Source: Anthostomella pinea | Lineage: Eukaryota; Ascomycota; Sordariomycetes; Xylariales; Xylariaceae | Direction of reading: 5' to 3' | Length of the DNA: 64,000 nucleotides | NCBI GenBank assembly: GCA_963556695.1 | Contig: CAUWAG010000003.1 | Location: forward strand, 5,208,001-5,272,000 | Shown here: positions 32,900 to 43,529 of the stretch, one piece after another | How the letters are laid out: each line of letters begins with the position of its first letter | Numbering within the stretch: position 1 is the stretch's first letter | Notes under the pieces: model-generated | Told to the model about the DNA's origin: nothing | What the model saw: only the letters and a program-made list of their open reading frames with translations | Databases searched by the model: none | Made by a program: the position numbers and the translations under genes

Positions 32900-34663
32900 A
32901 TGGCTTCGACCGCCGTCTGCAAGAAATGGGCCTCCCCGGACGACTGGGCCCGGTATCGCGGCACCATCACCGCCCTCTACCTCGACCGGGCTAAGACGCT
33001 GAGGGATGTGAAACGGATCATGGAGCTGGAGTATTTCTTCTATGCCACGTCAGTACCTAGTCCAGCCCACCCACCCACCTACCCATCCATCCACCCAGCT
33101 GTCATTATCGTCGTCGTCGTCGTATGAGCAGCAGCAGCGGCAGCAGCGGCAGCACTACTCTCCTACATCAGTATGAGCAGAACAAAGTCCTAACGCATGT
33201 GGCCAACTCGCAGGGAGAAGATGTACAAGAGCAAGTTTAACAAGTGGGGCGTCCAGAAGAACCTCAAGCACCACCAGGTCGGCGAGCTGCTGAGCCTGCA
33301 GAACCGCCGCGCCGCCGAGGGCAAGGCCTCCGAGGTCTTCATCCACGGCCGCCGCGTCGACGAGGCGCGGCTCAACTCGTACCTCAACCGCCAGCCCAAG
33401 GCCCGCCGGCGACAGATCGAGGAGACCATCGCCGCGTCTGCCGTCTCGGCCTCCTCCGTCTCCTCCGCCTCCGCCTCATCCGCCGCCTCGTCGCCGTCCG
33501 AGACCTCTACTGATGCGCGGCAGAAACGCCCCACGGAGGGCATACTCTGCCGGACGCCGTCGCCCGGCCCCAGGCTCGCACGGGCGCAGTCCATCCCGAA
33601 GCGGCTGGAGTCGCCCGACAGCCTGCGCCTGCCCGAGGAGTGCCTGCAGATCATGCAGACATACATCGGCGGGTCCGACGACGCGCACTTCATGTGGGAG
33701 ACGAACCCGGGATGCCCAAACTTAGTGACGGAGTGGTACTCGCAGATCGTGATCGCGAAGAACTTGTTGGTTAATGGGCTGACGGCACAGGGTTTTAGTA
33801 TGGTGTCGGCGTGCTACGAGCGGTACCGCGAGATGCTACAACTACAGCACCCGCTGCTCGTCGTCGACACCGCCATCGCGATGTTCAAGCTGTCGGCCGT
33901 GGGCATGGGGGGTCGCGAGCTCGCCGACGGCTTTGTTAGTTATGCCGCCGAGATGGCGCAGATCGTGCTGGGCGCCTGCCACCCGCTCACGCTGCTGTTC
34001 CGGCGCTTCCGCCGCGCCGGCTGGGCCGGCCTCACGGTCTATATCTCAAATCTGGTTCAGTACTATCTGCGCGCCGCGCGCATCGCGAGCCGCTTCGACA
34101 CGGAGCTGGGGGTCCTACACATTTATCCCAAACTCGTCTACTACGGCCTCGTCGACGTCGAGGCGGCCAAGACGTTCTACCGCAGCGCGCTGGCCAAGCT
34201 GGCCACGGACCCGGACCGCACCGGACAGGGTGAGCGGCGGCGCGGCACGCAGCAGGCGCGCTGCTCGATGGCGTGGATGCACTTCTACGACGGCCGGTGC
34301 GCCGACGCCGTCGCCGTCGTCGAGGGCGTCATCTTCGACGCGCGCGAGGGCGAGGTCGACCCGCTCGTCGAGATCGACTGCTGCCAGCTGCTCGAGTGCA
34401 TCGCGCGCCAGCGGGGCGACTACGGCTGGGCCATCGACATGCTGTACCGCGGGATACCGCTCCGGGACGATGGAGACACAAAGGCCGCCTTCCGCGAGAG
34501 CCACCGCAAGATCGCGCGTCGTCTGCCGTATTTGGAGAGTCTGCTGCGGCGCGTCGGACGCCTGGAGGAGGCGGATGTTGTGAGGAAGCGGTTCGATGAC
34601 GGGTGGATCGAGCTGTGTGGTAGCGCTGAGGGGCTGGCTGGCCGGAAGAGGCTTGCGTTGTAG
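32900..34663 (+). CDS. Clr5-domain protein (532 aa)
   Basis: Exons are 32900..33048 and 33214..34663, with a 165-nt GT-AG intron. The N-terminal Clr5 domain is assembled over the intron: KKWASPDDWARYRGTITALY, LRDVKRIME, then YATEKMYKSKFNKWGVQKN, where the ACG threonine codon is split by the intron. A basic segment (RQPKARRRQIEE) and a Ser-rich linker follow. The remaining ~350 residues form helical, TPR-like sequence (YCLEYYGL-like pairs such as VYYGLVDVEAAKTFYRSALAKL and GWAIDMLYRGIPLRDDG). S. pombe Clr5 was found through heterochromatin silencing. The domain is expanded in filamentous ascomycetes, mostly without known function, and is thought to bind DNA. The domain call is firm; the role is unknown. 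Confidence 0.88.
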
Positions 34664-35048
34664 TGTGTCGACGTCTGGGTTTTGAGGGCGCCGGTGACTT
34701 ATCCACTGGTGCTTGGATACTACGATCTGGAGGCCGTCTGTTGAGCCGGCAGGGGAGTTCGAGTTTTGGATGCTTCGTTTGCGAATGACCAAGTTTTGTG
34801 CAAGAAGGAACACTCGTTGAACAACTATAACTTTGCTGTAACTATCATGTATCAAATTCGTGTACAGGAATGTAGGGTTATCTAGGTTACCGTCATGAAT
34901 CGAAGGAAGCATGTCGGATGCTGCTTCTACTACAGTTATCCCTCATGAGTCTCCGTCCGCGCACCACTGCCGTCTGACAGATTGTCTATAAACGTTTATA
35001 GCAAAATGATTTGTCGTCCAATTATGGGACTTTCCCTCCTAGTACTCA
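34664..35048. other. Intergenic, 3' flank of the Clr5 gene
   Basis: Nothing identifiable lies in this stretch between the Clr5 stop codon and the tRNA gene. Confidence 0.5.
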
Positions 35049-35126
35049 GCATTAGTGGTTTAGTGGTAAAATCTGCCGTTGCCATGCAACCTCGGCAGGC
35101 CCCGCGTTCGATTCGCGGCTAATGCA
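35049..35126 (+). tRNA. tRNA-Gly (GCC) with a 7-nt intron
   Basis: The acceptor arm GCATTAG pairs fully with CTAATGC, followed by A. The D arm is TGGTTTAGTGGTAAAA, typical of tRNA-Gly. The anticodon stem TGCCG/CGGCA closes a loop reading TTGCCA, a 7-nt insertion TGCAACC at the canonical 37/38 position, then T, giving anticodon GCC. The T arm is CCGCG/TTCGATT/CGCGG. Without the intron it is 71 nt, the usual tRNA-Gly length. Confidence 0.95.
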
Positions 35127-35703
35127 CCATTTACTTTTAGCAGCCTAGATTGCTGGCTGGCTGGGTCCTTCTTTTTGCTCTTTTCAATAGTCACATGATA
35201 GATACCGTACCTAGGCGGACTACATGTAAGCACACTAGTGTCAGCATATTAATGCCGAAAACCCATGCTTCATGCTTCTTCTGGAGTGCTTTTGCCACAA
35301 CTAAAAACTACCCCTATCTAGGACATTGGTCACCTTAGGTTGTACGGAGGCTTTTGCAGGTTCAGTATACTCACATCATGGGAAAGTGGAGGGCCGTTAC
35401 AGAACATTCCTTTGCCTTGCCTCGTCTAGTCATATTGCTGTACCACCATCTGCTAGGTCATGGGATATACCATCGGTCGTGTGGTCTCTTATGCATGGGG
35501 CAGGCGCACATTCACATATTTTGGAATCACTCCATGACAGCTAAGGGATGCATGAGTGTCCACCGCGGAGCTAAGGCTATGAACTGTTCGTAATATGGTT
35601 CGATGGGTATATTGGTTACTGAGTTTGAACACGTCGTTGCTCAGACGTTTCATATGCAAATGCTCATTACGTACATCTTATCGACACAGCCTCTTGATAC
35701 ATG
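35127..35703. other. Intergenic, no gene seen
   Basis: These 577 bases between the tRNA and the SIL1 stop contain no supported feature beyond possible 3' untranslated sequence. Confidence 0.5.
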
Positions 35704-36987
35704 TTATAGTTCATTGTGTATTGGCGGAGTCGCAGCTTCAGAACCATCAGGTCGTCCCTGCTTCAACAATAGCAGGAGTTCGCGACTCCATTGCGGATCA
35801 CCGCTCATCTTCTCCAGGTGGTACTCCCAGCACCCTTCATCCAGACACTCCGGACCCCCTGCGGCACACACACTGGCATCGGCAGGCCCTCGAGTGGGCC
35901 AGATCCCCAGGCTCGCTCCGAGGGCCTCGTCGAGGAAGGTGTCGGACACGATGCTGGCAACTTTGGGCCTTCTGGGATCCCAGTCCGCTCCTTCCCGGAG
36001 GAGGATCTTGAGGAAGCTCCGCATGCCGTCGTTCTCCAGGAACTCGGCCCTGATCTTTGGGCTCTTGAGGAGCCCGGGTAAGGCGGCGAGATTCCGGCCG
36101 ATGAAATCTGCTTCCAGAGACTCTCCTTTGCTCCCCGGCTCGGTTGTGGGTGCTAGCTTGTGGTATAGTTCGTGTCTCAAGGGTTGAGAGTGGAAGTGGC
36201 ACTGCTTCTCCATGACCGCATCCCACGATTTTTCGAGCGCTTGAAGGGCAGGAGCATTGTTTCGCACGGCCGAGGCCAACGTCGACGATGCAAGGAAATC
36301 GTGCCGGTCTGTCAGCTGTCGCGCCTCAGCCTGCACCACATCCCGCTTGGTGAGAAGACAGAGCAGAGCTTGTAGGGCCTCGGTGTCCCCCGCAATCTGC
36401 AAACCGTAGTACATATCATGAGACAGGTCTTCGAGGGTTTGGAGTGCTTCGTCCAGCGGGCTCGACTCGAATGAGTGGGGGTTTTCCGAATAATCCTTCA
36501 TCGTCTGCAGGGCCTCGGTATACCCCTCGTCCTTCTCACGCGGCTCTTTTACTGCACCGACAGGCTCATACGCCGGTGCGCCAGAGGGGATCTGGGGCTC
36601 TCCTTGTGACGGTTCCGGATCTATCACCATCACAGCCTGGTCAACGGGCAGGCCCGCAAGTGCTGGGTTTTCGTCCTCATTTGGGTTGTAGAGTTTTGCC
36701 TGTTTTTGTCCAGTCTGCATATCGAGTTGCACATGCAAGCCCGGTGGCAGGTCCTGGTCATCGCGGATGATTTGGAACTCGTCGGTCGCAGAGAACACCT
36801 TTGGATAACATTCCGCCGGGTTGTCTGTGTGGCATATGAGCTCGGTCTCCACGGATGGTGACTGTGATGGGGACGATGCTGCAGAAGCGGAGCCGAATAA
36901 AGAGATGAGGAAAATGACGAGCAGTATCGGAGAGACCACCTTGAAAAGATTGCGTGAGAGTGAGGGAGACATGATGGCAACAGACAT
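35704..36987 (-). CDS. SIL1: SIL1, nucleotide exchange factor for ER Hsp70 (BiP)
   Basis: This is a single exon of 427 aa from ATG 36987; a second in-frame ATG (MSPSLSRN) lies five codons later. An N-terminal hydrophobic signal (VVSPILLVIFLISLFGSASA) is followed by ELICHTDNPAECYPKVF, which is typical of fungal Sil1, and by helical armadillo-like repeats with the segments LEDLSHDMYYGLQIA and NNAPALQALEKSW. The C-terminus is HNEL, a variant of the HDEL retention signal, placing the protein in the ER lumen. Sil1 releases ADP from Kar2/BiP during protein import and folding. The C-terminal part carries extra cysteines (CAAGGPECLDEGC). Identity is well supported by the order of signal, conserved Cys segment, repeat fold and retention tail. 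Confidence 0.9.
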   Translation of the reverse strand: MSVAIMSPSLSRNLFKVVSPILLVIFLISLFGSASAASSPSQSPSVETELICHTDNPAECYPKVFSATDEFQIIRDDQDLPPGLHVQLDMQTGQKQAKLYNPNEDENPALAGLPVDQAVMVIDPEPSQGEPQIPSGAPAYEPVGAVKEPREKDEGYTEALQTMKDYSENPHSFESSPLDEALQTLEDLSHDMYYGLQIAGDTEALQALLCLLTKRDVVQAEARQLTDRHDFLASSTLASAVRNNAPALQALEKSWDAVMEKQCHFHSQPLRHELYHKLAPTTEPGSKGESLEADFIGRNLAALPGLLKSPKIRAEFLENDGMRSFLKILLREGADWDPRRPKVASIVSDTFLDEALGASLGIWPTRGPADASVCAAGGPECLDEGCWEYHLEKMSGDPQWSRELLLLLKQGRPDGSEAATPPIHNEL

Positions 36988-37514
36988 TGGGTGTGTACAG
37001 GTTTATGTTAGGAAAGAGAGTTGATACTTGGTGTGGATTCGTGGGAGCATTTGTAGGTTATGTAGCGATGCCCCAACTGGCAATTAGGACAGTTGGCAAC
37101 AGCGAACTTGACACGAAGGCAGAGAAACTGATAGAAATTGGAACATCCAGGCCCCAGGCTGATGCCTATTCTCAGATCGAATCACTTATACTCAAAACGC
37201 AGAGAAGTGAGGGTATCTAGAGATTCCCAAGATAACCGGAAGGTTCTGTACAGAGGTCGCATTCATGTTCATGTTGACATCGAAAGTTGTGAAATGGCTG
37301 AATGGGTGCAGCGTTCTGGAAATAGAACACACAGTATTAAGCACAGTAATCCTGAGTATCGACACCGTCCAAGCTGACCTACAAATGATTGGTTGATAGC
37401 GCCCCACCATCTTTGAATACCTCAATCCCGACATCACTGCACTCACACAAGCAAGCTCTGAGCCCTACGATAACTTCCCGACGCCAATTGGCAGCACACA
37501 TCACCTACAACACA
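36988..37514. other. Divergent promoter region of SIL1 and the complex I gene
   Basis: These 527 bases between divergent starts contain no clear motif. Confidence 0.55.
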
Positions 37515-38304
37515 ATGCAGGCCCTCCGAACAAGAGCGGCTTGTGTCGCCCGCCGAACGCGCCCAACCACGCTCCGAACCGCCCGAACCTACGCCTCCGA
37601 GAGCCACGGTGCCAACCACGGGCATGCCGCACTACAAGCCGCCGAGGAGGGACTAGGCGTACGTTCTCTATAAGGCTCCCACTTTCAGCCGGGAACAAAT
37701 GAGCTCCAGCCGGGAACACATAAAGCTGACGTCTGCAGACCGCGTTCTTCGTATTCGCCGGGGCCATCCCGGCCTCGATGTTCGCGTACTCGGTGTCGCG
37801 GCCGGGCGACGACGGCCAGCCGTCCAGCCTGTCCAAGTGGCTGGCGCAGTTCGACTACTTCAACGACTGGGAGACGCGCAATGCGCTGCGCACCGAAATC
37901 ATCGAGCAGGCCGCCCACGACAAGCACCTGTTCCTCAACTCGGGGAAGAGCATGCACGTCGAGCTCAAGACGCCCGAGTACGTCTTTTCCCTTCCTTCCC
38001 TCCTTGTTTTTCCTCCGCTGCCACCGGTCGGTCCATATATCAGTCTCAACAGCTATAACGTAAACGAGATGGAAGAGGAAGAGGCTTTTACAAATCTCAA
38101 CTTCTTGGAAGACACGGCTGACAAGAACCGCGATACCACAGACTATTCAACTCGGGCTCCCCCTGGAACGTGCCCGCGGGCCACTACGCAAGGCTCGACC
38201 ACGTCACCGAGCACTACCGGAAACAGGCCGCCGACGAGGAGGAGCGGAAAGCGAAGAGGATGCTGGCGAAGAAGGAGGCGGCGGAGCAGCAACAACAAAA
38301 GTAG
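37515..38304 (+). CDS. Mitochondrial complex I accessory subunit, 17.8-kDa type
   Basis: Exons are 37515..37658, 37739..37977 and 38142..38304 (181 aa). The introns are GT-AG and phase is kept. The N-terminus MQALRTRAACVARRTRPTT lacks acidic residues and is rich in Arg and Ala, as in mitochondrial presequences. One membrane segment follows (TAFFVFAGAIPASMFAYSVS), then a soluble part (WETRNALRTEIIEQAAHDKHL) and SGSPWNVPAGHYARLD. This pattern matches the fungal NADH:ubiquinone oxidoreductase 17.8-kDa (NUXM-like) subunit as I recall it. It is a supernumerary inner-membrane subunit with no catalytic residues. The protein ends EQQQQK at a TAG that lies inside a CAG/CAA tract. Confidence 0.8.
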
Positions 38305-38328
38305 CAGCAGCAGCAGCAGCAGCAGCAA
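38305..38328. repeat. CAG microsatellite directly after a stop codon
   Basis: Seven CAG units and one CAA follow the stop of the complex I gene in the same frame and end at a second TAG (38329-38331). Confidence 0.9.
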
Positions 38329-38331
38329 TAG

Positions 38332-38921
38332 AAACGCCTACCTACTACTGTATCATACCTACAACCACAAATCCACAACACGCAAGACACAAGACAAGCC
38401 GTGCCATAACGCAAAGTATATAGATCTCTCGAGTAGAATCACGGCTACGGAACGGCAATGAAAGAAGGAAAGGCAAGACAATCGTTCCTCTTGTTCTCCA
38501 TCCATCACTGGTAGCTCGTTCCTTCATGATTGGACTGTTCCGTTTCGTCTGCGAGCTGCGGCGGCTTCTTGAAGCGTTTCAGATCCGGAATAATGTCAGA
38601 ATGGAACATGCTTTGCCCTGCTGTGCTCCAGATGGTGTACGGATTTCTCCCTGCCTGAGAAGCTATATGCGTGCGTATCATAGATATCAGTTCACAGCAA
38701 CGTAAAAAGTGTCATTTCAGACATCAGTCTTCCCAAGAAGTTCGTCCATATAAATCCAGCTTCGGCCGCATCGTGAGCAGAACCTACATTCGTAAGATAG
38801 CGAGCAATGTGTGTTGTATAACCTGGTAGGTATCGGGCACCAAGGGCCCTCCCTCAGGTTACCAAAGAGACAGGTCCATTACGCAGCCAACGAACGATCA
38901 GTAGCCTGACCTGTATAAGAT

Positions 38922-38953
<32 letters not shown>

Positions 38954-39626
38954 GTCACGTTCATATAGCCCTCATCAGGTTCCGGATTCTGCCCTCACGC
39001 ATGTATGCTGCTCAGTCCAAATCCCGCAGAGTCCGTATGCTATTGCGCCGAGCACTGGTGAGTTAACTCGGCCAGGCCATAAACACTTCGAAGCAGACAT
39101 ATATGTCCTACGCGAAGTCATCGGCAGACTTCTGGTGGGAGACGACAGTACGTAAGGTAAATATGTCTTGGTCATTTGGTTGTTAAATATTTGATGAGCC
39201 TCGGTGCTTAGTAGGGCTGGCACCTTGACGCACAAGCACTTCATGTCGGCTATGGACCCTTCACATATATGACCTTGACATCAGAGGGCAAAATCAGGAC
39301 AACATTCTGACTTGGGGCGGAACAAAGGTGCGGCGTCAGTATCGCAGGATAGCGTCCTGTTACGTGTCTGCGCCGGCATCAACAAAGTCACGGAGGTAAT
39401 GGCCCACCGCTGAATTCTCAGGAAGCACATTGAGCAACAGACGGTCGTAGGGTACCCCGGTAGATCACAGCCATAAGTCGCAGATTGTGTTCAGCGCAAG
39501 ATGATTTCCATTCATTTATCATGCAGCGCATATCGGTTATTAGCTGGCATTTTGCCAGTCTACCGAGGAGAAACCGTCCCGTTCGCCTAATCCATGAATG
39601 CAATGACCCTCCTTCATATTCATAGC
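38332..39626. other. Intergenic with a CA microsatellite
   Basis: There is no supported gene between the complex I gene and RPS15. A (CA)n tract occupies about 38923-38950. Small frames have no recognisable content. Confidence 0.55.
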
Positions 39627-40365
39627 CTACTTCAGAGGAATGAAACGCGAAGAGTGAGTAGCACCGATACCGGGTCTACCGTGCTTGACGGGTGAGCTGA
39701 GAAGTACAAGTTAGCATGTCTCTTTCCATTGCTAAGTGAGGTCCTCGCAGCTTCGTAGTGTAGACTTACTATGAGATAGAGAACTCCGCCAGGTAGTGTC
39801 CGACCATCTCGGGCTTGATCTCGACCTGGTTGAACACCTTTCCGTTGTAGATACCGACGACGCTGCCAATCATTTCGGGGACGACGATCATGTTTCGCAG
39901 GTGAGTCTTGACGAGGTCGGGCTTCTCGTTCGGCTTGGCCTCCTGCTTGGCCTTGCGCAGCTTCTTGATCAGACCCATGGGCTTGCGCTTGAGACCCCGG
40001 TTGATTCGACGGCGGGCACGGGCGTGGACGACATCGCGCAGCTGCTCGGAGCTCAGGTCCAGAAGACTGTTCGTCAAATATTAGCCCCAATATCCCAACT
40101 CGCAATCGTCCGCTATATGAATCGGTGGAGTCCGCGACGCAACATGTAGCCGGTGCGGTGGATCGTTTCGAGGATAACGTACGCATCAAGGTCGATTCCG
40201 CGGTAGGAAAACTTGCGGAACTGTCTCTTCTTCTTGAGCTCAGCGGCCTCCTCAGCGTTCTGCATGCAATCACGTCAGTTCGTTGAGCCCTCGTCTTTGC
40301 GAATGCACGGCAGCATTCGTCGAAGTCGCTGGGAGAGGACGTACGTATTCAGGGTCGTCAGCCAT
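39627..40365 (-). CDS. RPS15: 40S ribosomal protein S15 (uS19)
   Basis: Exons on the minus strand are 40365..40345, 40259..40183, 40066..39770 and 39696..39627 (154 aa), the expected size. The first exon codes only MADDPEY. The rest reads [40 protein letters not shown], then [20 protein letters not shown] and finally [20 protein letters not shown]. All are near-invariant in eukaryotic uS19. The protein sits at the head of the small subunit near the decoding centre, with its C-terminal tail reaching the A and P sites. Four exons with a tiny first exon is common for fungal ribosomal-protein genes. Splice sites were fixed by frame continuity (Y/T and A/L codons split by introns). Confidence 0.97.
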
Positions 40366-41528
40366 GATTGCGGTTTGGTGTGATCGTCAAGGAATTCGCT
40401 TCTCGATGGATGTCGAACAGCGAATACACAGGGTGGGATGGGGTGATGGATTTCCGGAGGTGGTCGATGGCAATTGCTCAAGGGCTCGCTAGTTGGACCT
40501 GCCGAAGAAGCGGGCTGCTGAAATTTTTGTGTGCGAGGGCTCTAAAGCCCCAAAACTGTGCACAGACCACCTCGACTTGGAGTGTCCCCGCTTCTGCTAC
40601 ATTTCCAGCTAGCCCCACTACTAATGGATAGGGAGATACTTGCAGACCATATCGACAGTCTGGCAGCTCCCCTGTGCATGCAGAATGACTGGGCTGCCGT
40701 GAAGTCTGCTCGAGTCTTGCCTGATGAACAACGAATCTAGGTACCTTCCAAGATGGCTGTCATTGATGTTTCGTACATCCAGTCCAACGTCGCCGAAAAC
40801 AATGGGCTTTTCTTTACCGACCTACTTCGAGCTGCTTGGATCTGCTTGTGAGGGGAGGCTCTGACTATGATTGCTTGTGCCATGACGAGTTAGTTTACTG
40901 TCACATCTAGGCCCTCTATCGTAAGATGACAAAATGGCACTGGTACGCGGAGGCTACGTAGTCCATTATTTCGGAATAGAAACACGATGATGAGCACAAG
41001 CAACCCACAACCAGTCACAAACACTCCATTGTCTGACACTAAAGGAATACGCACTCGGTATGAAGACAGTGTCAGCGCACTTAAAGTTAATTAGATAATA
41101 AAGCAAGGGTACTGTCGCCCTTTTCGTCCTGCCTCGGGGCCATCTATCTGCGCTTGTAGTATACACTGAACAATATAAAGTGACGGGTATGGGCGCAGCA
41201 TAGGGCGGGTTTCCATCAACTTCAGAGCCCCTAAAACCCGCAAGGATATCACGGGAACAAATAACGAAAGACGTCGGCAGACGTGAAACAAATACCAGGA
41301 AACATGAAGCAGCTTTTGTTTGGTGACTGAAGCACCACCTGAACGCCTCCATGGCAGACCAGGTGACTATGGCCGCTGCAATAGAGACGAAGTGTAACGA
41401 TGGCAATGAATCGAAAGCGTTCCCATACCCCTTAGCGCCGTTGCATGGGTACCTTAAGGTCCCTTCGCTAACCCGTCCACCTCCCTCAAAACCTGACGTG
41501 TTGTTTGTTGGCACAGGCAAGAACTGCA
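40366..41528. other. Intergenic, no supported gene
   Basis: This stretch holds the RPS15 promoter and the 3' flank of the C2H2 gene. A 187-codon minus-strand frame (40966..41529) starts at a GTG and continues past the C2H2 stop in another frame; it is not supported. Confidence 0.55.
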
Positions 41529-43529
41529 CTAACCGATTCGTTCAGTTGCCTCCGTTCTCGTATCAACCTGGGACCGCATATTCGTCACTTCGTTGGTGAG
41601 ATACGCAATCCTCTCGTCTTGGTCCTGTTTCGTGGCTTCCATTGCTTGAACTCGCTCGTTCAACTGCCTGACTTGTTCTTCAAGGCTATGTATGTAGGCC
41701 CAGATTCCGTGATCTGTTGCGAAAATGTTATTGCTTGAGCTATCGCCGCTTCCGCCGTTCTGCCCTGGTCCGCTTGGGGTGCGCGTGTGGCCCACTGGAG
41801 CGGCCGGTGCCATTTGCTGCTGATTCGAGCTACCCGATTCTGACTGTGACGTTGGCGCAGTGCCTTGAGCACTAGCAGCCGAAGCAGCGTACTTGGCGGC
41901 ATCAGCGGCAGTGAAGCCATGTACTAGTGCCGTCTCAGTAAACAGCCACGCAGTGATATCGAACTCATGGGTATACGAACCTAGGGGTGCGTTTCTGTCT
42001 GATTGGTGGCGACCGAAATGCTGCTGTTGAAATTGTGTAGTCAAACTTGGCGAACGCTGTCTGTTAAGGTTCGCAGCGTCGTGTCCTGGTAGTGCGGACG
42101 GGCTCAGAGGCTTGGGGCTCTCCGTCATGGCGCTCTGAGCGTACATGGAAGGATTGCCAACCATGGGTATAGATGAGATGCTTGTACCCGGTGTGTGAGA
42201 GGGATTTGAGCTTGCTGAGCCACGTTCCACATTCGGGGGAAATAGTCGGCCTGCGCTTGCGTCTGGAAGAGGATGTGTTGGCAACTGCATGGTGAAAGTG
42301 TTGGGGAGAGTATCATTACCTTGAACGTGCTGAGCTTTGATACTAGGTACGCTGCTGAGGCGTCGTCTCTCCTCCTCAGTCATGTCAACTTCGCTCGCAG
42401 TACCATCGTACACAACACCGGTCATCGTCGAGTCGTCTCCCTCCATGTGTGATGCCCCCTCTGTGTCGTCTTCGCCGAGATAGCTTCCCAGGCTACTCCG
42501 GCGACCTACACAACCGCCAGGCCCTTTAGCGTGCCTTGCAAGCGCATCGCCACGAGCGAACTTGCGATCGCACTTAGTACATATATGAGGCTTCTCACCA
42601 GTATGAAGCTTCGAGTGGCGCTTTAGGTCGTGCAACCGGCGGAAGCGCATTTGGCACGTTTGACAGACGTACGGCTTCTCCTGACTGTGGGTCAAGAGAT
42701 GGCTCTTCAGGTTATGGTGACGCGTAAACTCGGTTTCGCAATAGGGGCATCTGTGTTTCTTGGAGTTTGGCGATCGCGGCGTTTGGGCGTTAGGGGTCAT
42801 GGGCATACTCATTCCACGAGCAGGAGGAGCTGGCATGTTTGGCGCCGGTGGTAGGATGCCAGGGTACGATAGCGAGATTGCCCCCTTCTCCTCCATCTGG
42901 GCTGGCGGCTGTGCGCCGAAGCCAGGCTGGTTGTTGCGCCCATCGAGATCCATGGGTGCTGGGCTGGTTGCGACCGGCACGCCAGAACTACCCAAGCTAG
43001 CCATGCTTGTCGCGCTGAGAGGACTAACGTCTGGCTTCGGGTCGGATTCTCCGATGTTGTGCATGGGAATGGAATCAGGCTGAGGAGCGTCGGGCTGCAC
43101 GTCGCCCGCCGGCGGCACATCTTGAGGACGGCTCATGGCGAGAGCGTTCGCAGACATCAGCGCGGTTTGTGCTCTGTAAGCAGGGTTTTCGCTGGCACCA
43201 GAGACCTGAAGTCTGTATTGTTCTTCGTCTCTACGTCTGTTTTCTTCAATCGCAGCAGCGGCTGTCATCGGGGCAGGAGAGTGTCTGGATGTTAACCCCG
43301 CAGTCCTAGCAGCTTTCGTCGGTGAAGTTTCGCGGTACAGAGGCGGCGGCAGCACAGACGAGGGCGAGGTCGGCGTTGCCTCACGCTGCCTCTTTAGCGA
43401 CTGCGTCGCGCGAGCAGCTTCGGCCGTCAGAGACTCGACAGAGACAGGCGCTTGCGAAATCGAGGGCTGAAGAGCTGTCGACGGGAAAGACGGGGCTTCT
43501 GTCGCGACAGGACCTTGTTCGGAAGCCAT
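41529..43529 (-). CDS. C2H2 zinc-finger transcription factor with C-terminal coiled coil (666 aa)
   Basis: This is a single exon from ATG 43529 (MASEQGPVATEAP); an upstream in-frame TTG is not a start. Two perfect fingers at about residues 256-310 (CPYCETEFTRHHNLKSHLLTH and CQTCQMRFRRLHDLKRHSKLH) are joined by a TGEKP-type linker to a third finger (CTKCDRKFARGDALARH). A Cys/Gly-rich tail (GPGGC) follows, so three tandem fingers bind DNA. The flanks are Ser/Pro/Gln-rich, as in activation domains. The last ~45 residues (EEQVRQLNERVQAMEATKQ) form a heptad coiled coil likely to dimerise. I do not recognise a named regulator. The finger order is not that of CRZ1 or Msn2. Confidence 0.9.
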   Translation of the reverse strand: MASEQGPVATEAPSFPSTALQPSISQAPVSVESLTAEAARATQSLKRQREATPTSPSSVLPPPLYRETSPTKAARTAGLTSRHSPAPMTAAAAIEENRRRDEEQYRLQVSGASENPAYRAQTALMSANALAMSRPQDVPPAGDVQPDAPQPDSIPMHNIGESDPKPDVSPLSATSMASLGSSGVPVATSPAPMDLDGRNNQPGFGAQPPAQMEEKGAISLSYPGILPPAPNMPAPPARGMSMPMTPNAQTPRSPNSKKHRCPYCETEFTRHHNLKSHLLTHSQEKPYVCQTCQMRFRRLHDLKRHSKLHTGEKPHICTKCDRKFARGDALARHAKGPGGCVGRRSSLGSYLGEDDTEGASHMEGDDSTMTGVVYDGTASEVDMTEEERRRLSSVPSIKAQHVQGNDTLPNTFTMQLPTHPLPDASAGRLFPPNVERGSASSNPSHTPGTSISSIPMVGNPSMYAQSAMTESPKPLSPSALPGHDAANLNRQRSPSLTTQFQQQHFGRHQSDRNAPLGSYTHEFDITAWLFTETALVHGFTAADAAKYAASAASAQGTAPTSQSESGSSNQQQMAPAAPVGHTRTPSGPGQNGGSGDSSSNNIFATDHGIWAYIHSLEEQVRQLNERVQAMEATKQDQDERIAYLTNEVTNMRSQVDTRTEATERIG

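Noticed and set aside
34115..34912. 265-codon minus-strand frame
   Set aside because: It is antisense to the Clr5 gene and has no recognisable content.
40966..41529. 187-codon minus-strand frame after the C2H2 gene
   Set aside because: It begins at GTG, has no domain and no splice link to the finger gene.
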